This document shows positions 57,394 through 64,000 of a DNA stretch of 64,000 bases, in pieces. The position numbers were made by a program, and so were the translations under genes. Every line of letters starts with the position of its first letter. Positions within the stretch are counted from its first letter, which is position 1. Location: positions 2,976,001-3,040,000 of the forward strand of contig NZ_CP088022.1 of the NCBI RefSeq assembly GCF_013373795.3. The letters run 5' to 3'. The stretch is from Bradyrhizobium quebecense (GTDB taxonomy: Bacteria; Pseudomonadota; Alphaproteobacteria; Rhizobiales; Xanthobacteraceae). The notes below the pieces were generated by a model. That model searched no databases. It had not been told where the DNA came from and saw nothing but the letters and a program-made list of their open reading frames with translations.

Positions 57394-58695
57394 ATGGACG
57401 CAAAATCCAGCAAGACAGCCACACTCACCATTGGCAACAAGAACTACGATTTCCCGATCCTGAGCGGCACGGTTGGGCCTGATGTCATCGACATCGGCAA
57501 GCTCTACGGCCAGGCCGGGGTGTTCACCTACGACCCCGGCTTCACCTCGACCGGCAGCTGCCAGTCGAAGATCACCTATATCGACGGCGACGCCGGTATC
57601 CTCGAATACCGCGGCTACCCGATCGAGCAGCTCGCCGAGCACGGCGACTTCCTCGAAACCTGCTACCTGCTGCTCTATGGGGAGCTTCCGACCCCGGCGC
57701 AGAAGAAGGATTTCGACTATCGCGTGATCCATCACACGATGGTGCATGAGCAGATGGCCCGCTTCTTCCAGGGCTTCCGCCGCGACGCGCATCCGATGGC
57801 GATCATGGTTGCTGCCGTCGGCGCGCTCGCCGCGTTCTACCACGACTCCACCGACATCAACGATCCGCGGCAGCGCATGATCGCCTCGATGCGGATGATC
57901 GCGAAGGTGCCGACGCTGGCGGCGATGGCCTACAAGTACACCATCGGCCAGCCCTTCATGTATCCGAAGAACTCGCTCTCCTTCGCCGAGAACTTCCTGC
58001 AGATGTGCTTCAGCGTGCCCTGCGAGGAATACAAGATCAACCCGGTGCTCGCCGACGCGCTCGACAAGATCTTCATCCTGCATGCCGATCACGAGCAGAA
58101 CGCGTCGACCTCGACGGTGCGTATCGCCGGCTCCTCCGGCGCCAACCCGTTCGCCTGCATCGCGGCCGGCATCGCCTGCCTGTGGGGTCCGGCCCATGGC
58201 GGCGCCAACGAAGCCGCGCTCGCCATGCTGTCGTCGATCGGAACGGTCGACAAGATTCCCGAATTCATCGCCAGGGTGAAGGACAAGAACAGCGAAGTCC
58301 GCCTGATGGGCTTCGGTCACCGGGTCTACAAGAACTACGATCCGCGCGCCAAGATCATGCAGAAGATGTGTCACGCGGTGCTGGCCGAGACCGGCCATGG
58401 CAATGACCCGATGCTGAAGGTTGCGCTCGAGCTCGAGAAGATCGCGCTCAGCGATCCCTACTTCATCGACCGCAAGCTCTACCCGAACGTCGACTTCTAT
58501 TCGGGCATCACGCTGAAGGCGATGGGCTTCCCGACCTCGATGTTCACCGTGCTGTTCGCGGTCGCCCGCACCGTCGGCTGGATCAGCCAGTGGAGCGAGA
58601 TGATCGAGGATCCGCAGCAGAAGATCGGCCGTCCGCGCCAGCTCTACACCGGCGTCGCGCGCCGCGACTATGTGACGATCGACAAGCGCAAGTAG
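57394..58695 (+). CDS. gltA: Citrate synthase
   Basis: First enzyme of the TCA cycle, condensing acetyl-CoA with oxaloacetate. The 433-residue type II enzyme has the N-terminal small beta domain ([19 protein letters not shown]), the catalytic histidines in [15 protein letters not shown] and [15 protein letters not shown], and the aspartate in the C-terminal region [16 protein letters not shown]. Type II enzymes are commonly NADH-sensitive hexamers. A clear terminator follows. Confidence 0.97.
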   Translation: MDAKSSKTATLTIGNKNYDFPILSGTVGPDVIDIGKLYGQAGVFTYDPGFTSTGSCQSKITYIDGDAGILEYRGYPIEQLAEHGDFLETCYLLLYGELPTPAQKKDFDYRVIHHTMVHEQMARFFQGFRRDAHPMAIMVAAVGALAAFYHDSTDINDPRQRMIASMRMIAKVPTLAAMAYKYTIGQPFMYPKNSLSFAENFLQMCFSVPCEEYKINPVLADALDKIFILHADHEQNASTSTVRIAGSSGANPFACIAAGIACLWGPAHGGANEAALAMLSSIGTVDKIPEFIARVKDKNSEVRLMGFGHRVYKNYDPRAKIMQKMCHAVLAETGHGNDPMLKVALELEKIALSDPYFIDRKLYPNVDFYSGITLKAMGFPTSMFTVLFAVARTVGWISQWSEMIEDPQQKIGRPRQLYTGVARRDYVTIDKRK

Positions 58696-58718
58696 GCGTC
58701 ATCTCTGACAAGTTCGAG

Positions 58719-58755
58719 ACGGCGCCATCATTCCTGATGGCGCCGTTTTCGTTTG
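58719..58755. terminator. Intrinsic terminator after gltA, shared with arsR
   Basis: ACGGCGCCATCA (58719-58730) pairs exactly with TGATGGCGCCGT (58735-58746) around a TTCC tetraloop, followed by TTTCGTTT. It is a strong intrinsic terminator for gltA. The last codons and stop of the convergent ArsR gene (58728) fall inside the hairpin, so the arsR reading frame ends within the terminator. Confidence 0.88.
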
Positions 58756-59063
58756 CCGCGGGCGACTTCGGTCGCGAGCGCATCGAGACGCGGCAGCCAG
58801 AGCGCCCTGAACCGGTCCAGCCAGGCGTCGACCTCGCGCAGCCGCCCCGGCTCGACGGCATAGATGCGGCGCGTGCCGTCGGCGCGCACCGACGCAAAAC
58901 CGGCGTCGCGCAGGATCCGCAGCTGCTGCGAGACCGCCGATTGGGTGATGCCGAACTCGTGCTGCACGACGGCGACGACGTCGCCCGAACTGTGCTCGCC
59001 GGTCGCCAGCAACTCCAGGATACGCCGGCGGACGGGATCGCCGAGGATGTCGAAGGCGTGCAC
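58728..59063 (-). CDS. ArsR-family transcriptional regulator
   Basis: A 111-residue winged-helix repressor. It begins HAFDILGDPVRRRILELLATG and has the recognition helix in EFGITQSAVSQQLRILRDAGF, then a wing with VRADGTRRIYAVEP. No metal-binding CxC motif of ArsR/SmtB metal sensors is present, so it belongs to the group paired with SRPBCC (AHSA1) proteins. It starts 6 bases after the SRPBCC gene stop in the same operon. Confidence 0.92.
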   Translation of the reverse strand: MHAFDILGDPVRRRILELLATGEHSSGDVVAVVQHEFGITQSAVSQQLRILRDAGFASVRADGTRRIYAVEPGRLREVDAWLDRFRALWLPRLDALATEVARGKRKRRHQE

Positions 59064-59069
59064 GGCGCG

Positions 59070-59741
59070 CTAGCCTCCGCCGCCGGGTTCAGGCTCGCCG
59101 CAATAGAACGCGGTGGTGTTGGCTTCTGCCTTGCGCGCGGCCGCCTCATCCGTGCCGGCCTTGATCGAGGCTCGGCACCAGTCGGCGCTGCTGCGGCGGA
59201 TGAAATCCTTGCCGTCGGCCGACGCAGGCCAGGCCGCGGCGGCCGCGCGGTCGAATGGCTGTCCCGGCGGCGTCACGAAGTACAAAGCGAGCCCCATCAA
59301 GGCGAGGTCCCAGCCGACCCCGACCGCGCCAGGCCCATAGCGATCCCAGAAGTCATCTTCGATGACCGAGAGGTGCTCCAGCTCCAAACGGGTTCCGCTG
59401 GAACCGTCGTCAGCCAGCGTCACCGTCACCCAGCTGACAGTGCCAGCAAACTCCCAAGTCACAGCAAGCTGACGCGGCGGCTCGCAGGCCGTGATCTGAC
59501 CGCCGGCCTGCCCCTCGAACTGGTAGCGGCCGCCGAGTTTTAGGTCTCCGGAGATCGGCAGGAACCAACGCGGAATGCGCTCGGGATTGGTCAGCGCGTC
59601 CCAGAGGTCGGCGATGTCGGTGTCGTAGCTGCGCGTCGCAATCACCGCCCGCGCCGGCTTGCCATCGCGTTTCCTGACGACGACTTCACGAATAACGGCT
59701 CCGACATAGGCGACAGGATCGATCCTCATAGGCAGCTCCAT
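59070..59741 (-). CDS. SRPBCC (AHSA1-like) family protein
   Basis: A 223-residue START/Bet v1-fold protein. The helix-grip fold shows ATRSYDTDIADLWDALTNPERIPRWFLP, GGRYQFEGQAGGQITACEPP and TWEFAGTVSWVTVTLADDG, the usual activator-of-Hsp90 homology pattern in bacteria, with a C-terminal extension including DFIRRSSADWCRASI. Proteins of this type are nearly always next to an ArsR regulator, as here. Biological ligand unknown. An inner ATG at 59729 is an alternative start. Confidence 0.9.
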   Translation of the reverse strand: MELPMRIDPVAYVGAVIREVVVRKRDGKPARAVIATRSYDTDIADLWDALTNPERIPRWFLPISGDLKLGGRYQFEGQAGGQITACEPPRQLAVTWEFAGTVSWVTVTLADDGSSGTRLELEHLSVIEDDFWDRYGPGAVGVGWDLALMGLALYFVTPPGQPFDRAAAAAWPASADGKDFIRRSSADWCRASIKAGTDEAAARKAEANTTAFYCGEPEPGGGG

Positions 59742-59744
59742 ACT

Positions 59745-59764
59745 ATATTAGCTGCAGCTAATAT
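59745..59764. promoter_or_regulatory. Perfect 20-bp palindrome upstream of the SRPBCC-arsR operon
   Basis: ATATTAGCTGCAGCTAATAT is fully self-complementary and ends 4 bases before the SRPBCC start on the minus strand. Its position and symmetry fit the operator of the operon's own ArsR repressor. TATTAG-like half sites recur just beside it (ATATTAG at 59761-59767), possibly a second half site or -10 element. Confidence 0.7.
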
Positions 59765-59839
59765 TAGTACGATCTAAATATCTGGCGCAAGCGGAACCTG
59801 TGCAACCGGATGTCGCCGCGACTATGTGATGAGCGGTAG

Positions 59840-61018
59840 CTAGTCTGAGCGCCGGCTCATTTCCGCGAGCACAATGTCGGCGGCGCGGACGCTCGGCGGC
59901 TGGTCGCCGGTCGACATCTTCCCGTCCATCGTCGCGAACGCCACGAGCTGCCGCAGACGGTCGGGCGAATCCGCGAGGACATCACCCAGCGCTTGCGCGA
60001 GCTTGTCCGGCGTGCAGTTCTCCTGCAGGAACTCGGGAATGATGTCGCTGCCGATCACGAGATTGGCGAGGATCACCGACGACACCCGGATCGCACGGCG
60101 CAGGATGAACGCCTCGGCGGCACCGACGCGATAGGCCGTCACCATCGGAATGCCTGACAGCGCGAGCTCCAGCGTCACCGTCCCCGACTTTGCGAGCGCC
60201 GCGCGGGCCACGCGGAATGCCGCGCGCTTCTCGATCTCGCCGACGGCGAGCCGCGGCACCACGGGCCACGACGCGACGCCTTCGCGCACCATGGCCTCGA
60301 GATGCGGCATGGTGGGAAGCACGACCTCGAACGGGGTTTGCTTGCTGAGCTGGCCGAGCGCCGCGCCGAACAGCGCCAGATGATGCCTGATCTCGCTGCG
60401 CCGGCTTCCGGGCAGAACCAGCAGGACCGGCGGCTGCGCATCCCGCCGCTTCTGCTCCTCCTCGTTCGGCCGAAGCGAAGTGAGCTGCTCGGTCAGGGGA
60501 TGCCCGACATAGCTGCATGGCGGTCCCTGCAGCTTGCGATATTCCTCCGGTTCGAACGGCAGCAGCGCGAGCACGTGATCGACATAGCGTCGCATCGCGC
60601 GCGCCCGGCCCGGCCGCCACGCCCAGACCGATGGCGACACGTAGTCGACGATCGCAATGTTCGGGTTGCGCGCACGGACGCGGCGCGCGACGCGGTGGGT
60701 GAAGTCAGGGCTGTCGATGATGACGAGCATGTCAGGCGCATCGGCGAGCACGGCATCGGCCGTGCGTCGGATCAATTGCAGGACCTTCGGCAATTGCTTC
60801 ACGACGGCGGCAAAGCCGATGATCGAGAGCTCCTCGATCGGAAACAGGGGATCGATGCCCTCGCCCGTCATCTCCCGGCCGCCGACGCCGGAAAATTGCA
60901 CGGCATCGCCAAGGCGCTGGCGCAGCACCTTCATCAGTGCCGCGCCAAGGCGGTCGCCGGACTCCTCGGTCGCGATGAGGAAGATCCTGCGGCCGCTGCT
61001 GGGACTGCGCGCCTGCAT
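59840..61018 (-). CDS. lpxB: Lipid-A-disaccharide synthase
   Basis: GT19 glycosyltransferase that joins lipid X and UDP-diacylglucosamine. The 392-residue protein has FLIATEESGDRLGAALMKVL, FSGVGGREMTGEGIDPLFP, the region IDSPDFTHRVARRVR, DYVSPSVWAWRPGRAR and the catalytic-domain end GTVTLELALSGIPMVTAYRV. The N-terminal serine-rich ESGD site is complete. Its start overlaps the lpxI stop by one base (TGATG), so it is translated with lpxI. Confidence 0.96.
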   Translation of the reverse strand: MQARSPSSGRRIFLIATEESGDRLGAALMKVLRQRLGDAVQFSGVGGREMTGEGIDPLFPIEELSIIGFAAVVKQLPKVLQLIRRTADAVLADAPDMLVIIDSPDFTHRVARRVRARNPNIAIVDYVSPSVWAWRPGRARAMRRYVDHVLALLPFEPEEYRKLQGPPCSYVGHPLTEQLTSLRPNEEEQKRRDAQPPVLLVLPGSRRSEIRHHLALFGAALGQLSKQTPFEVVLPTMPHLEAMVREGVASWPVVPRLAVGEIEKRAAFRVARAALAKSGTVTLELALSGIPMVTAYRVGAAEAFILRRAIRVSSVILANLVIGSDIIPEFLQENCTPDKLAQALGDVLADSPDRLRQLVAFATMDGKMSTGDQPPSVRAADIVLAEMSRRSD

Positions 61019-61887
61019 CAGCCCGCCAGTCCGATGACAAACAGCCCTTTGGCCTCGGCGGCCTCGATCAGCGCCTGCGGATCGGCGGCAAGCGTGTTGC
61101 CGGCGATCACGGCGATGCCGGCGATGCCCGCCGCGGCCGCGCCCTCGACCGTGCGTGGACCGATGGTCGGCAGATCGAAGCGCAGATCCTGCTTGCTCTT
61201 CGGCGCCTTCACCAGCACGCCGCGGCCAGCCTTGGTGCGGATGCGGCCGTCGGCGCGCAGCCGCGCCACCCGCGCCAGGAGCCCATCGGTGCCTTCGATG
61301 TCCTCGACCGCAACCACGTGACCGTCGATCACCACGGCGGCCTGACCGATGTCGAACGGTCCAAGCGCATCGAGCACACCGCGTCCGCGCGCAATGTCGG
61401 CGAGCGCGCTCGAGTCCGGCGTCGTGCGCGTCACGGCGCCCTCAGGCATCAGGAGATCTGGCGCGACATCCTTGATTCCGACCATGCGAAATCCCTGCTG
61501 CTCGAGGATGCGGCCGACGCTCGACAGCAGATGATCGTCGCCGCCGCGGAACGCGCGCACGACATGGCCGAGCAGCCGCAGCGTGCCCCAGTCGAGCCGG
61601 ATCTCCGACAACGCGGGACGCACCAGGGTGCCGATGAAGATCAGGTCGCGGCAGCCTTCGTCGCGGAACAACCGGGTCGCGCGTCCGAGCTGGCCGACCG
61701 AGATCCAGCGATGACGAAACCGCTGCGCGCGCGCCGGATCGCAGGCACCGCGCAGCGCGAACAGCACCGGCGTGATGCCGCGCGCGGTGAGCTGATCGGC
61801 GACCGCGAACGGCATGGCGCCGCCGCCGGCGATCACGCCGACCGGCGAAGAAAGCGAGGGAGCCGCTGACGTCATGCTGGCGGCCAT
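61018..61887 (-). CDS. lpxI: UDP-2,3-diacylglucosamine pyrophosphatase (LpxI)
   Basis: Produces lipid X in lipid A synthesis; LpxI replaces LpxH in most alphaproteobacteria. It shows VGVIAGGGAMPFAVADQL at the start, GCRDLIFIGTLVRPALSEI, GGDDHLLSSVGRILEQQGF with family aspartates, and DIGQAAVVIDGHVVAVEDIEGTD, all hallmarks of the former DUF1009. Start at 61887 (289 aa) or 61875 (285 aa) is uncertain; both lie just past the lpxA stop. Located between lpxA and lpxB as usual. Confidence 0.94.
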   Translation of the reverse strand: MAASMTSAAPSLSSPVGVIAGGGAMPFAVADQLTARGITPVLFALRGACDPARAQRFRHRWISVGQLGRATRLFRDEGCRDLIFIGTLVRPALSEIRLDWGTLRLLGHVVRAFRGGDDHLLSSVGRILEQQGFRMVGIKDVAPDLLMPEGAVTRTTPDSSALADIARGRGVLDALGPFDIGQAAVVIDGHVVAVEDIEGTDGLLARVARLRADGRIRTKAGRGVLVKAPKSKQDLRFDLPTIGPRTVEGAAAAGIAGIAVIAGNTLAADPQALIEAAEAKGLFVIGLAG

Positions 61888-61894
61888 CCCCTGC

Positions 61895-62689
61895 TCAATT
61901 GACGTCGGCGGGAAGACAGAGCGGCCGGAGCTTGCCGCCCTCGATGAAGGCGAGGATTTCCGCGATCGCAGGATCCTCACCCGCCAGCGGCTGCACCGAA
62001 GCCAGCCGCTCGGCGAAGATGCCGGGACCGTGGAACAGTTTCTGATAGAACGCGCGCACTGTCGCCAGCCGCGCCTTGGTGAACTGGCGCCGCCGCATGC
62101 CGATGATATTGAGTCCTTCGAGCACCGCGTATTGACCGTTGGCTAACCCGAACGGGATGATGTCGCCGCGCACGCCGCAGACGCCGCCGATCATCACCTG
62201 CGAGCCGACGCGGGTGAACTGGTGCACCGCCGACAGGCCGCCGATATACACGAAGTCGCCAATCTCGCAGTGGCCGCCGAGCGTCGCTGACGTCGCGAAG
62301 ATCACGCCGTTGCCGACCATGCAGTCATGGCCGACATGGCTGTTGTTCATGAAGAAGCCGCGATCGCCGACGCGGGTGAGCCCACCGCCCTTGACCGTGC
62401 CGACATTCATCGTCACGCCTTCGCGGATCGTGCAGGCCTCGCCGACTTCGAGACGGGTCGGCTCGCCGCGATAGCTGAGATCCTGCGGTGGCCCGCCGAG
62501 CGCGGCAAACGGCGAGATGACGCAGCCGGCGCCGATCTTCGTGTGCCCGCTGATCGTGACATGCGCGATCAGCTTGCAGTTCTCGCCTAGCACGACGTTG
62601 GGGCCGATGATGCAGTACGGACCGATCTCGGTGCCGGCCCCGATCACAGCGCCATCCGCAATCCGCGCAGTGGGGTCGATCATGCTCAT
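61895..62689 (-). CDS. lpxA: UDP-N-acetylglucosamine O-acyltransferase
   Basis: First committed acyltransferase of lipid A. The 264-residue protein is a left-handed beta-helix made of hexapeptide repeats (from MSMIDPTARIADGAVIGAGT through IGPYCIIGPNVVLGENC), with the catalytic-histidine loop in FFMNNSHVGHDCMVGN, the central VYIGGLSAVHQFTRVG, and a C-terminal helical domain starting GLNIIGMRRRQFTKA. It follows fabZ in the conserved order, although fabZ and lpxA are separated here by a 555-base gap holding a KTSC gene on the other strand. Confidence 0.96.
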   Translation of the reverse strand: MSMIDPTARIADGAVIGAGTEIGPYCIIGPNVVLGENCKLIAHVTISGHTKIGAGCVISPFAALGGPPQDLSYRGEPTRLEVGEACTIREGVTMNVGTVKGGGLTRVGDRGFFMNNSHVGHDCMVGNGVIFATSATLGGHCEIGDFVYIGGLSAVHQFTRVGSQVMIGGVCGVRGDIIPFGLANGQYAVLEGLNIIGMRRRQFTKARLATVRAFYQKLFHGPGIFAERLASVQPLAGEDPAIAEILAFIEGGKLRPLCLPADVN

Positions 62690-62848
62690 GTCGTTATGGT
62701 CCGGAATTCGTTAGTGGCGCCAAGGTGCTATCAAGGTGCTATCAAGGCGCTATGTGTCGGGTTCGGCGGTCGTTAGCGCGACTTTGCCCGCCCTGTCCAG
62801 TGACGTATGATGACGGCCTGTTGCAAACGAGAAGGTCGCAACCGATCC

Positions 62849-63172
62849 ATGGTCCGGGCCGCCGCGCTGATCCTCAGCCTGTTCTCCGCGCCGATCGGCC
62901 CGGAGACCGCCGACCTCGGCAACAGCACGAGCGTCGATCTCTCGGCCTTCGACTGCCGCGACATCAACCGCAGCACGATCGTCCAGCGCGTCTGCTACAG
63001 CGCAAGCGAGCGCACGCTGCTGGTCGCGGTCAGGGGCAGCTACCAGCATTATTGCGGCGTGCCTGCCGAAACCTACGACGCGCTGATGATCGCACCATCG
63101 ATGGGCGTCTTCCTCAACCGCGTCCTGCGGATCGCCGGTGCGGACGGCCGATACGCGTGCAGGATGTCTTGA
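62849..63172 (+). CDS. KTSC domain protein, secreted
   Basis: A small protein with a KTSC domain. The conserved part runs VDLSAFDCRDINRSTIVQRV, then CYSASERTLLVAVRGSYQHYCGVPAETY, then LMIAPSMGVFLNRVL. It has a signal peptide-like start (MVRAAALILSLFSAP). The domain is named for a lysyl-tRNA synthetase-associated motif in some proteins, but its function here is unknown. The start could also be 62807. It sits in antisense direction inside the lipid A operon, between fabZ and lpxA. Confidence 0.75.
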   Translation: MVRAAALILSLFSAPIGPETADLGNSTSVDLSAFDCRDINRSTIVQRVCYSASERTLLVAVRGSYQHYCGVPAETYDALMIAPSMGVFLNRVLRIAGADGRYACRMS

Positions 63173-63195
63173 CCTCGGCGGCCCAGGGCTTTTTT

Positions 63196-63246
63196 TGACG
63201 CGTTTTCTTCACGCGGTCCGGGGGCCACTTCGCTCGAAAACGCTCT
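63196..63246. repeat. Intergenic repeat, family C (partial copy 3, inverted)
   Basis: Read on the minus strand this begins AGAGCGTTTTCGAGCGAAGT and ends GCGTGAAGAAAACGCGTCAAA, matching the front part of the elements at 8327 and 20482. It begins within the fabZ stop codon, so the element directly abuts or even supplies the fabZ end. It contributes to the gap that separates fabZ from lpxA. Confidence 0.7.
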
Positions 63247-63703
63247 AATCCGTCAGCATCGCGCCGACATCGGCCTCGGCGACAACCTGACCGTTGACCT
63301 TGGCGTCACCGTGAAACCACCACATCGTCTTGCGGCGGCCGAGCGAGCGCATGTGGTACTCGATGGTGTCGCCGGGCATCACCGGCTTCCTGAACTTGCA
63401 CTTGTCGATGGTGAGGAAATACACCGCGCGCGGCTTCTCGGTGCCCTCGACCGACTTGATTCCAATCACGCCGGCAGTCTGGGCCATCGCCTCGATCATC
63501 ATCACGCCGGGGTACACCGGGCGATCCGGGAAATGCCCCTGGAACGGCGGCTCGTTGAAGGTGACGTTCTTGATGCCGATACCGCTGTAGTCGGTGCGGA
63601 TCTTGATCACGCGGTCGATCAGCAACATCGGAAAGCGATGCGGGAGCGTCTTCAGGATATCGTTGATATCCACGAGCTCGAATTTGACCGGTGCCTCCTC
63701 CAT
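63245..63703 (-). CDS. fabZ: 3-hydroxyacyl-[ACP] dehydratase
   Basis: Hot-dog fold dehydratase of fatty acid synthesis, which also balances hydroxyacyl chains for lipid A. The 152-residue protein has [12 protein letters not shown], the catalytic histidine and glutamate in [22 protein letters not shown] (H57, E71) and a substrate channel end [12 protein letters not shown]. The start at 63703 overlaps the lpxD stop by one base (TGATG). Confidence 0.97.
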   Translation of the reverse strand: MEEAPVKFELVDINDILKTLPHRFPMLLIDRVIKIRTDYSGIGIKNVTFNEPPFQGHFPDRPVYPGVMMIEAMAQTAGVIGIKSVEGTEKPRAVYFLTIDKCKFRKPVMPGDTIEYHMRSLGRRKTMWWFHGDAKVNGQVVAEADVGAMLTD

Positions 63704-64000
63704 CACTCCTGTTCCTTGCCTTTGGCTTCGTTGTCGCGCACCAGGCGCTCCACCGCGATAATTTCCCTGAACCACTGCTTGGTCGGCTTGGCGAAATGCC
63801 CGCCCCAGCGACCATTGGCCGGAATGTCGTCCTTGACCGCGCTCATCGCCGTCACCTGGGCGCCGTCGCCGATCTTGAGGTGGTTGTTGATGCCCACCTT
63901 GGCGCCGAGCGCGACATTGTCGCCGATCGTCAGACTGCCGGCGAGCCCGATCTGGGCCGCGAGCAGGCAGTGCCGGCCAATGGTCACATTGTGGCCGATC
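63703..64000 (-). CDS. lpxD: UDP-3-O-(3-hydroxyacyl)glucosamine N-acyltransferase (partial)
   Basis: C-terminal part of LpxD; the rest lies beyond the window. About 99 codons are present: hexapeptide repeats ([48 protein letters not shown]) and the C-terminal helix with [17 protein letters not shown]. It is the third acyltransferase step of lipid A. Order lpxD-fabZ-lpxA-lpxI-lpxB is the standard one. Confidence 0.95.
   Translation of the reverse strand, partial: IGHNVTIGRHCLLAAQIGLAGSLTIGDNVALGAKVGINNHLKIGDGAQVTAMSAVKDDIPANGRWGGHFAKPTKQWFREIIAVERLVRDNEAKGKEQE

Overview
The window looks like chromosome of a Bradyrhizobium-type alphaproteobacterium (Nitrobacteraceae; close relatives such as Rhodopseudomonas are not excluded). 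The reasons are high GC with strongly GC-biased third codon positions, the pdhA-pdhB-DUF5076-pdhC-lpdA order beside eno and kdsA, the trpD-trpC-moaC and moeA-lexA blocks, the lpxD-fabZ-lpxA-lpxI-lpxB run, an alphaproteobacterial SOS box (GAAC-N7-GAAC), and several families of intergenic palindromic repeats that I associate with this group. I found no rRNA, tRNA, CRISPR array, integrase or transposase. The species call is inference from gene content only.

Layout. 1-7762: a cut-off TctC-type binding protein, threonine synthase, and the pyruvate dehydrogenase complex on the minus strand (lpdA, two tiny membrane proteins, pdhC, DUF5076, pdhB, pdhA). 7.9-17.1 kb: ftsB, a flavin reductase, a Ddl ligase, an MDR oxidoreductase, eno, queF, a lone receiver protein, three small CxxC proteins, an MFS pump and kdsA. 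17.3-21.4 kb: a secreted PAAR-like protein, a NIPSNAP protein, and an OmpR-type two-component system followed by a phospholipid methyltransferase-like gene; both transcription units carry the same 11-bp-period direct repeat upstream. 21.4-30.3 kb: pyrG, secG, an XRE-cupin regulator with a GNAT enzyme, tpiA, ppiD, trpD, trpC, moaC. 30.3-45.3 kb: a mixed accessory block (c-di-GMP enzyme, CtpA protease, OYE, two orphan binding proteins, a DUF2380/DUF3280-like protein, a NarL-type two-component pair, a truncated threonyl-tRNA synthetase, a YihX-like phosphatase) lying between moaC and moeA. 45.4-50.9 kb: moeA, lexA, two conserved small genes, comEC. 51.3-64 kb: an MHS-type transporter, SPW and SnoaL proteins, glnS, gltX, gltA, an ArsR/SRPBCC pair, and the lipid A operon (lpxD, fabZ, lpxA, lpxI, lpxB).

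The most interesting system is at 42.3-43.7 kb. A 25-codon leader peptide holds four threonine codons within five and is followed by a competing hairpin and a strong intrinsic terminator. Directly after comes a 400-residue threonyl-tRNA synthetase that has only the catalytic and anticodon-binding domains, with no TGS or editing domain. This has the architecture of ribosome-mediated attenuation sensing charged tRNA-Thr, used to switch on an editing-less ThrRS paralogue.

Other signals are a chain of alternating complementary segments that can mask a ribosome binding site at 47.7 kb, perfect palindromic operators in front of the XRE-cupin gene and the SRPBCC-ArsR operon, and two single-base frameshifts in genes expected to be important or essential (pdhA, gltX). 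Both frameshifts look like the loss of one G or C, so sequencing error must be considered before calling either gene broken.
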